Positions 1-5,712 are shown, counted from the stretch's first letter. The stretch: DNA of 39,614 bases from SIG480 sp045586595 (GCA_045586595.1 JAZNAQ010000044.1:1-39614), one strand, 5' to 3'. The notes: generated from the sequence alone by a model not told the origin. Numbers and translations are program-made.

Positions 1-224
1 TTACCAGTGACAAAATCGCAACTCTTACTGCGGAAAATCAGAGCCTTAAATTTGCCGCTTCCCAGCAGGCACAGAATGTTTTCTTTACCGCAAACCAGGA
101 AGCACAGACCGCAGAACTTATTCGCAGACTTGGCCACGATATTCCGGTTCCTGCATACGTCGTGCCTAATCCCAACTGTTGCTATCAGTACGCACAGCCT
201 TGCGGCTGCGGCAACGCTTTCTAA
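1..224 (+). CDS. C-terminal end of the Gly/Cys-rich cassette protein (partial; full copy at 38937)
   Basis: The open frame enters from the contig edge (first whole codon at base 3) and stops with TAA at 222-224. It encodes the last 73 residues or so of the protein given in full at 38937-39611, including the Cys-rich end NCCYQYAQPCGCG. It differs from the full copy by one residue (Val for Ala). It is the same gene cut by the linear representation of a circular genome, not a second gene. Confidence 0.92.
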   Translation, partial: TSDKIATLTAENQSLKFAASQQAQNVFFTANQEAQTAELIRRLGHDIPVPAYVVPNPNCCYQYAQPCGCGNAF

Positions 225-227
225 ATT
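1..227. repeat. Terminal redundancy, left copy (matches 39388-39614)
   Basis: Bases 1-227 match 39388-39614 except at two sites: 79 (T versus C at 39466, changing Val to Ala) and 149 (T versus C at 39536, silent). The repeat falls inside a coding sequence, so the simplest reading is the overlap of a circular or circularly permuted molecule, with unit length 39387 bp. The two mismatches suggest a mixed population rather than one clone. Confidence 0.93.
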
Positions 228-243
228 CAATAGAAAGACATCT

Positions 244-321
244 TTTTCGTGACCTCACGAAAATGTTCAGCACATAGCTGATGTTGTAAAAAGCGGTGGG
301 GTTACAAATTCCTCACCGCTT
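244..321 (+). terminator. Two hairpins between cassette genes, second one terminator-like
   Basis: A perfect 8-bp hairpin (TTTTCGTG, loop ACCT) lies at 244-263. An 11-bp stem with one G-T pair lies at 291-301 and 311-321 and is followed by the T-rich run AATTTTATTTT. The second can act as an intrinsic terminator or attenuator between the Gly/Cys-rich gene and the next gene; the first may be an RNA-processing or stability element. Confidence 0.5.
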
Positions 322-349
322 AATTTTATTTTAGAAAGGATATGATTTT

Positions 350-781
350 TTGGCAGCTGAATACAGCTTTGTTCCTGTTCAGACCGTTGCGGTTGACGGA
401 AACGCTACTTTTATGGAAGGTGCGAGAGCCTGTCATAAAGGCTTTATATCTCACAGAGACAACTCCGGCATTTTCTTCCTTAAAGGTGCAAACAACGGTT
501 ATAAAGCAGTTTATCGCGTAACTTTTGACGCAAACATTGCAATTGCGGAAAGCGGAACTGTTGAACCCATTTCTGTTGCTCTTACCATTAACGGCGAAGA
601 ACTCCAGAACGCTCTGGCAACGGTTACTCCGGCAGCTATCGGCGATTTCTTCCATGTAAGCGTAACAACCTTTGTGGAAATTCCTTGCAGTTGTTGCGTG
701 ACCGTTTCTGTTGAAAACGTAAGCGAAACCACCGCCATTGACGTGGCAAACGCAAACATTATTTTCGACAGGGTAGCTTAA
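350..781 (+). CDS. Cassette protein of unknown function, possible C1q/TNF-like beta fold
   Basis: This 143-residue protein is built of alternating hydrophobic strands. Residues about 45-143 resemble the jelly-roll C-terminal domains of bacterial collagen-like proteins (strand, ALTINGEEL turn, strand, long final strands), but this is a visual judgement. The start is TTG at 350 with GAAAGGA about 10 nt upstream; an ATG at 342 is in another frame that soon closes. It sits between the Gly/Cys-rich gene and the RGG-like gene, all in one direction. If the fold is right, it could form a trimeric surface or decoration protein. The function is unknown. Confidence 0.72.
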   Translation: MAAEYSFVPVQTVAVDGNATFMEGARACHKGFISHRDNSGIFFLKGANNGYKAVYRVTFDANIAIAESGTVEPISVALTINGEELQNALATVTPAAIGDFFHVSVTTFVEIPCSCCVTVSVENVSETTAIDVANANIIFDRVA

Positions 782-797
782 AGAAGGAGGCGGTTAT

Positions 798-1265
798 ATG
801 AAATCACTTTATGAACTTAAAAAAATGCTTTGTTACGAACTTGACGAAATTGCCGAAAAAGGCGAGTTGACCGCAGGCTCTTTGGACGCAATTGTAAAAC
901 TTCTTAAAGGCATTAAAAACACCTATGAAATCGAAATGCTTGAAGAATACGAAGATTACGACGAAAGCTACGACGAAGGCGGTTCTTATGCTCGCGGACG
1001 CGGAAGAAATGCAAAACGTGACAGAATGGGAAGATACAGCCGTGACGGAGGTTACAGCAAAGACGGTTATAGCCGCGACGGTTATTCCAGAGAAAGCAGT
1101 TATGCGAGAGGTGGCGGTTACGGTCGAGATGACGGCCTGATGTATAGCCGTGGGGATGGTAAGGAACACCTTATGCGTAATATTCGGGAAATGATGGACG
1201 AGGCTAAAAACGAAAAGGAACGCGAAGCATACCGCAGAGCGATGAAAGAACTTGAAAACGCATAA
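798..1265 (+). CDS. RGG/YSRDG-repeat low-complexity protein
   Basis: This 155-residue protein has three parts: an N-terminal helical domain (1-45, MKSLYELKKMLCYELDEIA), a disordered middle (about 46-120) rich in Gly, Arg, Tyr, Ser and Asp with repeated YSRDG and YARG units, and a C-terminal charged helix (about 122-155). The middle resembles RGG-type RNA-binding or condensate-prone segments. AAGGAGGCGG precedes the ATG at 798. From memory, similar proteins with the same N- and C-terminal helices occur in many gut Firmicutes prophages with no assigned function; this was not searched. Confidence 0.85.
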   Translation: MKSLYELKKMLCYELDEIAEKGELTAGSLDAIVKLLKGIKNTYEIEMLEEYEDYDESYDEGGSYARGRGRNAKRDRMGRYSRDGGYSKDGYSRDGYSRESSYARGGGYGRDDGLMYSRGDGKEHLMRNIREMMDEAKNEKEREAYRRAMKELENA

Positions 1266-1278
1266 CGAGGTGTAGCTT

Positions 1279-1569
1279 ATGATTTCCGAGCGTGATTTAT
1301 TGGAAGCGATTATAGAAACCGAGGACGAACCACCGTCCTATGCAAGCATTAAAAAACTTGCAAATCTTTACATTGTCTATGACCATCTTTTCAGCACAAA
1401 ACCTGTTCCCAACAATATTGATACAACAACAGACAGCGAGTTTTTGCGTACTGCGAAGAAAAAAGACATTGACAAAGTGCTTGGTATAATCGACGAACTG
1501 ATGCAGACGCTTGAAATCGTAAACAACAAGGTTTATCAAAGCGTGATGGCAAAAATACGCAATATTTAG
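1279..1569 (+). CDS. Small helical cassette protein
   Basis: This 96-residue, mostly helical protein has no recognised domain. Residues 22-40 (YASIKKLANLYIVYDHLF) and 60-95 look like two amphipathic helices. It starts with ATG at 1279 after CGAGGTGT, 13 nt beyond the preceding stop, so it is the last gene of the cassette. Its TAG stop (1567-1569) is also the start of the first integrase arm-type repeat, which places the end of the operon exactly at attP. Confidence 0.8.
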   Translation: MISERDLLEAIIETEDEPPSYASIKKLANLYIVYDHLFSTKPVPNNIDTTTDSEFLRTAKKKDIDKVLGIIDELMQTLEIVNNKVYQSVMAKIRNI

Positions 1570-1590
1570 TACCCATTTTAGTACCCATTT
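1567..1590 (+). repeat. attP arm-type repeats, left pair
   Basis: Two tandem 12-bp copies of TAGTACCCATTT lie at 1567-1578 and 1579-1590. The same sequence occurs twice, in the same orientation, on the other side of the tRNA-like core. Paired arm repeats flanking a core are the expected binding sites for the N-terminal domain of a tyrosine integrase. Confidence 0.85.
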
Positions 1591-1683
1591 TGGTGGGGTT
1601 TTTAGGGCGTTTTGAGGGGGTTTGTACAAATATAAAAAACGCAAAAAATGGCTTATTTATGCGGTTTATTGCGTTTTAATATT

Positions 1684-1732
1684 GCAGTCTCTGACTCTGT
1701 TTGTCGGGGTTCGAATCCTCGTGGGGCAACCA
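1684..1732 (+). other. attP: attP core: 3' half of a tRNA gene
   Basis: The segment reads as a tRNA from the anticodon stem to CCA. It has a T arm (stem CGGGG/CCTCG, loop TTCGAAT), a 3' acceptor strand TGGGGCA, discriminator A and CCA ending at 1732. The best anticodon reading is CTG (Gln) in a loop with T33 and A37; the 31-39 pair is T-T. No 5' half exists upstream, so it is not a functional tRNA. It is the phage copy of a host tRNA 3' end that is restored on integration. It sits 120 bp from the end of the integrase gene. Confidence 0.85.
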
Positions 1733-1734
1733 TA

Positions 1735-1780
1735 AAAAACCGCATTGTTAAGCCAAAAACTTAACAATGCGGTTTTTTTC
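1735..1780 (+). terminator. Intrinsic terminator next to the attP core
   Basis: A long stem (about 18 bp, with core CCGCATTGTTAAG at 1740-1752 and its complement at 1760-1772) with loop CCAAAAA is followed by a run of T. A-rich and T-rich flanks make it bidirectional. It ends the rightward cassette transcript and may terminate the host tRNA gene after integration. Confidence 0.85.
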
Positions 1781-1790
1781 TTTTTTTGTT

Positions 1791-1813
1791 TAGTACCCAT
1801 TTAGTACCCATTT
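1791..1813 (+). repeat. attP arm-type repeats, right pair
   Basis: Two further copies of TAGTACCCATT lie at 1791-1801 and 1802-1812, spaced 11 bp (12 bp on the left side) and in the same orientation as the left pair. With the left pair they bracket the tRNA-like core within about 247 bp. Confidence 0.85.
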
Positions 1814-1822
1814 TGTAAAATA

Positions 1823-1849
1823 AAAGCACCGAGTTTTTCGGTGCTTTTT
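1823..1849 (-). terminator. Terminator after the integrase gene
   Basis: The stem AAAGCACCGA at 1823-1832 pairs with TCGGTGCTTT at 1838-1847 around a 5-nt loop, with T-rich sequence on both sides. It lies just past the integrase stop codon on the minus strand and can work in both directions. Confidence 0.8.
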
Positions 1850-1852
1850 TCT

Positions 1853-2923
1853 TTAATATGCGAGCTTATTTGACGCTTTTTTAATAGAATCGGTGTCAAC
1901 ATGAAAGTAAATTTGCGTTGTTGAAATGTCCGCGTGCCCCAAAAGCTCTTGAATATCTTTTGCGGCAGCACCGCCATTTGCAAGGTAAGTTGCGTATGTA
2001 TGACGGCATTTGTGCATCGAAAGATATTTGACAGGTTCTTGACCGATTGAAGCAAGATATTTGTTTGCGTGTTTAAAAGCTTTTTTATATCTGTCCGGCA
2101 ATTGGTTGATTGTAAAATAGTTATCGCTGTTTGAAAGGACATAAGAGCCGCCGTGCGGTGTTTTTGCAAGAACCTCGGCAAGCTTATCAGTTAAACCGAT
2201 AAAACGGCGTTTGCCACCTTTGGTTGATTTTAAAATGGGCTTTGAGTTTTCATCTTCGCCGACGCTTTGCGAAATGCAAATAACGTCTTCGCCGATATCT
2301 TCCCAACGCAGGCCGCAGAGTTCGCCCAGACGCAAACCAGTATAAAGGGGGATAAGAATGTAATACCCGTCTTCAATGTGGTGTGCGGCGTCGATAAGAC
2401 GCTCTAACTGGCTATGTTCGAAAAAGTGAATTTTTGCCGCCTTGTCTTTTTCTTCCCTGGGTTTAACATATTCGCCGCAGGGATTTTCTTCCACAAGACG
2501 GTTTTTTCTTGCGGTTTCAAAAATTGAGTTTAACGCAATCCAAATGTGGTGTCTGGCAGATTCCGAAAGATCGTTTTTTGTGGCCATAAATTTTTCAATT
2601 TGTGCAGGGCGGATGTCTTTTATTTTGTAACCATCGAAATACGGAATGATATGTTTTTCAACATAAAGTTTATAATTATTATATGTGCCATCTGCAACTT
2701 TGTGATGTTTATAACTTTCAAGCCATTCGGCCGCCCAATTACTAAAATAAACAATCCGTTCTATGCGAGTTTCATGGGAATTTTCTTTCCATTTCTGGTA
2801 TTTATCACGACACTCACGTTTTGTTTTTGCATAAAAAGATTTTCCTTCAATGCGAAATTCATACATTTTCTTTCCGGAACGTTCTATTTCTCTAAAACTT
2901 CCAGAACCTTTTTCTCTTGCCAT
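1853..2923 (-). CDS. int: Tyrosine-type site-specific integrase
   Basis: This 356-residue tyrosine recombinase integrates and excises the phage at attP beside its 3' end. An N-terminal arm-binding region (about 1-55, basic, GSGSFREIERSGKK) is followed by a SAM-like core-binding domain (about 65-150) and the catalytic domain. Visible catalytic residues, numbered from the ATG at 2923, are R198 (TGLRLGEL), K235 (STKGGKRR), H304 and R307 (HKCRH), H330 (LLGHADIS) and Y339 (QIYFHV). A TTG three codons upstream would lie almost on the AGGAGG, so the ATG 10 nt downstream of it is preferred. The length is normal for phage integrases. The excisionase is not clearly identified. Confidence 0.96.
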   Translation of the reverse strand: MAREKGSGSFREIERSGKKMYEFRIEGKSFYAKTKRECRDKYQKWKENSHETRIERIVYFSNWAAEWLESYKHHKVADGTYNNYKLYVEKHIIPYFDGYKIKDIRPAQIEKFMATKNDLSESARHHIWIALNSIFETARKNRLVEENPCGEYVKPREEKDKAAKIHFFEHSQLERLIDAAHHIEDGYYILIPLYTGLRLGELCGLRWEDIGEDVICISQSVGEDENSKPILKSTKGGKRRFIGLTDKLAEVLAKTPHGGSYVLSNSDNYFTINQLPDRYKKAFKHANKYLASIGQEPVKYLSMHKCRHTYATYLANGGAAAKDIQELLGHADISTTQIYFHVDTDSIKKASNKLAY

Positions 2924-2958
2924 AATTGACAAACCTCCTATTATTTTATATAATAAAA

Positions 2959-3016
2959 GGGCAGAAAACCGCGCAAAAAGTTATCTGCCCGCCCTTGCGT
3001 TCTCTCTCCAGAACGC
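2959..3016 (-). terminator. Hairpins between lipoprotein and integrase genes
   Basis: Two inverted repeats fill the 107-bp gap: GGGCAG (2959-2964) with CTGCCC (2985-2990), and GCGTTC (2997-3002) with GAACGC (3011-3016). Read on the minus strand, the first is followed by TTTTATTAT. This may be a weak terminator or attenuator that partly separates lipoprotein and integrase transcription. No separate promoter for the integrase is obvious. Confidence 0.5.
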
Positions 3017-3030
3017 GGGGGCATTTTTAT

Positions 3031-3792
3031 TTAAAATTGATATTGATGCGGAAACGCATATACAAAATAGCCCGCGATATCTTCTGCCGTTATTTCTTTG
3101 GGCAAAGACAAGGCGTAACATTCGAATCCGACTTTATCGTTTGGTGCGATGTCAACGTAAGTAAAAAGTTTGCAAAGGATTCGATTTTCTGAATCCAAAG
3201 GAATTATACAGACTTGAATTAATTCTTGTTTTTCAGAAGTTGTGTTTTCGACACGGCCGATAACTTTTATGCTGTTAAAATTATCTGAAGAAAAAGTAAT
3301 ATCTGTTACAGGAAACATTATTTTTTCAGTAAGCGATTCGCGGATATCCAAATGCCAAACAGAAAAAAGTTCTTCGGTGGGTTCGGAATCAAGCATAATG
3401 GTTTCAACATAATAAGCATACTCACCGGGAGAAATGACCTGGGGGCAAGGATCAATGTAAGATTGAGTATCAACCAAAGCTCCGGAAACTGTTTCCAAAT
3501 CAACAGAAGCAGAATCAAGAAACAAATCATATTTTCCGGCGTTGTAAACTTCGACGGCAACTTGCGCCCAAGCTGTTCCGATACTATCAACCCATGTGGT
3601 TACGCTCATGTTATTAGCTTCATAATAATAATCATATTCGTTTTCTTGTTCGACTTGTTCTGTTTGCTGGACAGAAAAACTTTCGGAAGATGATACGCTT
3701 GGATTTTCAGTTTGGGTTATGGGTTCATTTCCGCAGGCGGAAAAAGAAATGCACATTGCACAACAAAGCACAAAAGCGAGCAACTTTTTCAT
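3031..3792 (-). CDS. Prophage lipoprotein, candidate superinfection-exclusion or conversion factor
   Basis: This 253-residue exported lipoprotein has a charged KK start, a hydrophobic segment (4-18) and a lipobox-like FSAC with lipidation Cys20, followed by a Ser/Gln/Glu-rich linker (22-55). The rest (about 60-253) is beta-rich, with two halves that each look like an Ig-type sandwich of the FxLyD kind (VEVYNAGKYDLFLDS and GRVENTTSEKQELIQV). It would be anchored on the outer face of the host membrane. It lies between integrase and regulator in the lysogeny block, where some Gram-positive phages carry exclusion lipoproteins (Ltp of Streptococcus phage TP-J34). The role is inferred from position and anchoring only. 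Confidence 0.8.
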   Translation of the reverse strand: MKKLLAFVLCCAMCISFSACGNEPITQTENPSVSSSESFSVQQTEQVEQENEYDYYYEANNMSVTTWVDSIGTAWAQVAVEVYNAGKYDLFLDSASVDLETVSGALVDTQSYIDPCPQVISPGEYAYYVETIMLDSEPTEELFSVWHLDIRESLTEKIMFPVTDITFSSDNFNSIKVIGRVENTTSEKQELIQVCIIPLDSENRILCKLFTYVDIAPNDKVGFECYALSLPKEITAEDIAGYFVYAFPHQYQF

Positions 3793-3855
3793 ATTTTTCC
3801 TCTTTTCTTTTTGTTGGTGCGGTTTTGCACTTGACAGATTTTTTTATATTGCAAA

Positions 3856-3929
3856 GTAACACAAGATGTGTTACAGTACAAACAGAACAAATGTTCTTTA
3901 GCACAGAATGTCGCAGTTAAGCGACATTC
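3856..3929. promoter_or_regulatory. Three palindromes upstream of the lipoprotein gene
   Basis: Three inverted repeats lie within 75 bp: GTAACACA-AGA-TGTGTTAC at 3856-3874, AGAACA-AA-TGTTCT at 3884-3897, and GAATGTCGC/GCGACATTC with a 6-nt spacer at 3906-3929. The first two look like operators for dimeric regulators in front of the lipoprotein gene. The third, next to the stop of the HTH-TM gene, could also be a terminator stem, although it lacks a T run. Confidence 0.6.
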
Positions 3930-3936
3930 CAATAAA

Positions 3937-4326
3937 TCAATGACGAATCCAACCGATGTTGCCGTCGATAACGTCTATTGCAAGAACAACAAAGACGATT
4001 ACAAGAACGATGGCAAGCAGGGTAAATAAATAAAATTTATCTTTTTGTAAACTTTTAATTTGATTTTCGTAAATCTGGGTTACCGTTGCAATAAAAGCGG
4101 TCACATCTTCGCCTCCTGTTTTTTGGCTTTCTTTAACTCCTGCAAGAGCGTCAAGGGAACCACCGAGGGCAAGAACGAGCTTTGAAATCATTTCAAAAGA
4201 GGGTTTTTCGGTTTTGCGGGTAAGCACGTTGTTAATTGTGCTTTCCGGATAGCCTGTCAGATTTGACAGTTCCTTGACGGTTACATTTTTGGCTTGTTTA
4301 AGTGTTTTTATGTATTCCACTTCCAT
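3937..4326 (-). CDS. XRE-type HTH regulator with a C-terminal membrane anchor
   Basis: This 129-residue protein has an N-terminal XRE/Cro-type helix-turn-helix (about 5-62; KELSNLTGYPESTINNVLTR is the HTH core), a short linker (65-95), and one long hydrophobic segment (about 97-118, LFTLLAIVLVIVFVVLAID) with a short tail. It should be a DNA-binding protein tethered to the membrane. The ATG at 4326 follows AAAGGTGGTGG. TGACA boxes surround its promoter, which suggests autoregulation. It may link a membrane signal to lysogeny control; that is inference. Confidence 0.85.
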   Translation of the reverse strand: MEVEYIKTLKQAKNVTVKELSNLTGYPESTINNVLTRKTEKPSFEMISKLVLALGGSLDALAGVKESQKTGGEDVTAFIATVTQIYENQIKSLQKDKFYLFTLLAIVLVIVFVVLAIDVIDGNIGWIRH

Positions 4327-4339
4327 AGAACCACCACCT

Positions 4340-4367
4340 TTGACAGATTATTATATCATTTTTGACA
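4340..4367 (-). promoter_or_regulatory. Extended -10 promoter with TGACA boxes for the membrane HTH gene
   Basis: On the minus strand TGATATAAT (4358-4350) is an extended -10 element; the -35 is poor (T-run). TTGACA boxes lie on both sides at 4340-4345 and 4362-4367, and an inverted pair TGACA/TGTCA follows at 4396-4410. The repeated box is a likely operator for this regulator or its neighbour. Confidence 0.6.
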
Positions 4368-4428
4368 TACCGAAAAAAATACAAATCAGCAAAAATGACA
4401 GGCTTTGTCAAATTTGCGTATTGAAAAG

Positions 4429-4457
4429 TTGACGAAATTGGAATAAATTCGTATCAT
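4429..4457 (+). promoter_or_regulatory. Rightward promoter opposing the repressor gene
   Basis: TTGACG (4429-4434), a 17-bp spacer and TATCAT (4452-4457) form a good sigma-70-type promoter on the plus strand. It faces away from the membrane HTH gene and drives the short genes at 4504-4965, and could run antisense into the repressor gene at 4862-5278. The -35 TTGACG resembles the TGACA boxes just upstream, so the same regulator may act here. Confidence 0.7.
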
Positions 4458-4503
4458 CGGAAAAGTTTTTTCCCAAATTCAAAACAAAGGAACGGTGATA
4501 TGA

Positions 4504-4581
4504 ATGGACGAAGACCCCGGCGGATTTAGAACCCGTTGCAATAGCATTAACTATTGGTACTTCGGTATATTTAAACGATAG
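4504..4581 (+). CDS. Possible 25-residue peptide, weak call
   Basis: An ATG at 4504 opens 25 codons ending at TAG 4579-4581. It is preceded by AAAGGA about 12 nt upstream. An overlapping ATG at 4500 has better spacing but gives only nine residues (MNGRRPRRI). Either could be a leader peptide of the 4429 promoter transcript. Nothing in the sequence identifies a function, and the segment may simply be untranslated leader. Confidence 0.22.
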   Translation: MDEDPGGFRTRCNSINYWYFGIFKR

Positions 4582-4619
4582 TTCCTTAATTGGCATTTCA
4601 CATCAAAGAAGGAATTATA

Positions 4620-4805
4620 GTGAACGAACAAGAATTCGTTAAAACTTTACAAATTTTAAAAGAACAGCCAAACGAGAATAAAGGCTTTTCCTTTCGACGC
4701 ACAATAAAAACTTTGCAGCAGGCCAGAAAGATGCAGGCTGTGGAAGAATACCGAAGACAATTATTTAATGCAAAGGCAGGAGTTGATGAAGATGCTGACC
4801 AATAG
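4620..4805 (+). CDS. Small charged protein in the lysogeny region
   Basis: This 61-residue hydrophilic, probably helical protein is rich in Lys, Gln, Glu and Arg (RRTIKTLQQARKMQAVEEYR). The GTG start at 4620 is chosen because GAAGGA lies 6 nt upstream; a TTG at 4590 has no ribosome site. It is the first well-supported gene behind the 4429 promoter and overlaps the next gene by 14 nt. No family was recognised. By position it could be an antirepressor-like or regulatory peptide. Confidence 0.6.
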   Translation: MNEQEFVKTLQILKEQPNENKGFSFRRTIKTLQQARKMQAVEEYRRQLFNAKAGVDEDADQ

Positions 4806-4965
4806 CGAACAACAACAAATTTTAAATGCTTACCACAAAAATCCGGAAGCAATGGAAAAACTTATTGATGCGCTTTTGCTTTTGCAAGGGCTTCCGCAAG
4901 GTCAGCAAGTCGCTCAAGATCTTCTGCATCAAGCAGAGAACCAGCAACTAACAAACGCTGCATAA
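4792..4965 (+). CDS. Small protein convergent with and overlapping the repressor gene
   Basis: This 57-residue helical protein (EKLIDALLLLQGLPQGQQ) starts at ATG 4792 with AGGAG 9 nt upstream. Its last 104 nt are antisense to the 3' end of the repressor gene (4862-5278). It could be real and translationally coupled to 4620-4805, or partly a shadow of the repressor tail LERLADLAEALAKAKAHQ. The good ribosome site and the upstream promoter favour a real gene. Confidence 0.5.
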   Translation: MLTNSEQQQILNAYHKNPEAMEKLIDALLLLQGLPQGQQVAQDLLHQAENQQLTNAA

Positions 4966-5278
4966 CAGGGTTGGTAAGCAAATCAACCTTTTTCAGAAAT
5001 TGAATATCTCTCTCCGAAAGGTCGCTCCCAGAAATGGGGGCGGGTTTTTCTTTTATATTAGTTTCGCCGGTAAGCCAAGAAATTGAAACATTGTATTTTT
5101 CGGAAATTTCATAAACGTAATTTTTATATGATTTAGAACGTCCGTTAATCCAATCGGAAATGAGATTTCCGCTTTTAAGACCCACAGTGTTGGCAAATTC
5201 TTTAAGAGCACCGTGTTTAAAATCGCCGCTTTCTTTTTTGGGAATAAGGGATAATATGCGTTCCAATACAATATCCAC
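4862..5278 (-). CDS. CI-like lysogeny repressor
   Basis: This 138-residue protein has an XRE-family HTH in residues about 15-75; GNLISDWINGRSKSYKNYVY and SEKYNVSISWLTGET are typical of Gram-positive phage repressors. A helical C-terminal region (about 85-138) probably dimerises. There is no LexA/S24 protease domain, so induction would not be by self-cleavage. The start is GTG at 5278 with AAGGAG 8 nt upstream. It lies divergent from the early genes, directly beside the 5320-5354 operator, as a CI/Cro pair does. The 3' end overlaps a plus-strand ORF. Confidence 0.82.
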   Translation of the reverse strand: MDIVLERILSLIPKKESGDFKHGALKEFANTVGLKSGNLISDWINGRSKSYKNYVYEISEKYNVSISWLTGETNIKEKPAPISGSDLSERDIQFLKKVDLLTNPVMQRLLVAGSLLDAEDLERLADLAEALAKAKAHQ

Positions 5279-5319
5279 AATAAACGCTCCTTAAATTTGT
5301 GAAAACATACAAAATCGTA

Positions 5320-5366
5320 ATTTTTCACGATTTAGGGTTGAAATCGTGAAAAATATGAGATATAAT
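5320..5366 (+). promoter_or_regulatory. Early promoter overlapped by a large operator
   Basis: The promoter is TTGAAA (5338-5343), a 17-bp spacer and TATAAT (5361-5366), close to sigma-70 consensus. It is overlapped by an inverted repeat with perfect arms TTTTTCACGATTT at 5321-5333 and its complement at 5341-5353 (7-nt spacer), extendable by one pair at each end. A further half-site AAATCGT lies at 5312-5318. Repressor bound here would cover the -35 and spacer and switch off the early operon. Confidence 0.85.
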
Positions 5367-5372
5367 ATGACC

Positions 5373-5497
5373 GTACCGAAAAAAGGGTACAAAAAATACA
5401 GCCATTCGAGATAGCCTTTTAATAATTCTTTCGACGGCTTTATTATAGGCTTTCTCGTCGGCTTTGTCAATATGAAATCTCATATTTTATGAGATTT
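5373..5497 (+). promoter_or_regulatory. Structured leader of the early operon with a second palindrome
   Basis: Between the early promoter and the first gene are a small hairpin (GTACC/GGTAC, 5373-5390), three GGCTTT copies at exactly 12-nt spacing (5436, 5448, 5460), and a perfect palindrome AAATCTCATA-TTT-TATGAGATTT at 5475-5497 directly before the ribosome site. The palindrome could be a second operator (for the Cro-like protein) or an RNA hairpin controlling translation. Confidence 0.6.
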
Positions 5498-5514
5498 TGA
5501 GAGGAGCTGATAAT

Positions 5515-5712
5515 ATTACAAATTTTAGTTTTTACAGAAAGCGTGCAGGAATTAAACAAAAAGAACTTGCAAAGAAACTTAATGTTGACCAGGGCGCGAT
5601 TTCTCACTGGGAAACCGGAAGGAACAAACCCACAGCAAAGTATATTCCCAAAATTGCAAAGCTTTTCGGCTGCACGGTTGATGAACTGATGGGAGATGAC
5701 ATTGTTGGATAA
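5515..5712 (+). CDS. Cro-like XRE HTH regulator, apparent ATT start
   Basis: This short XRE-family protein of about 65 residues is almost entirely a helix-turn-helix (FYRKRAGIKQKELAKKL, then VDQGAISHWETGRNKPTAKY, then LFGCTVDELM). It is the first gene after the early promoter, divergent from the repressor, so a Cro-type role is likely. The AGAGGAG site at 5500-5506 fits an ATT start at 5515 (8-nt gap). The only standard in-frame start, TTG at 5497, lies upstream of that site and inside the palindrome. The exact start is therefore uncertain. Confidence 0.8.
   Translation: MTNFSFYRKRAGIKQKELAKKLNVDQGAISHWETGRNKPTAKYIPKIAKLFGCTVDELMGDDIVG

Noticed and set aside
1..227. True direct terminal repeats of the virion DNA
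   Set aside because: The repeat lies inside a gene, has two mismatches and there are normal terS/terL genes; an assembly overlap of a circular or permuted genome fits better.
7..252. 81-codon plus-strand ORF at the contig start
   Set aside because: It is out of frame with the Gly/Cys-rich protein that clearly continues across the join.
1684..1732. A functional third tRNA
   Set aside because: Only the anticodon-to-CCA half is present; the 5' half is missing, as expected for an attP core.
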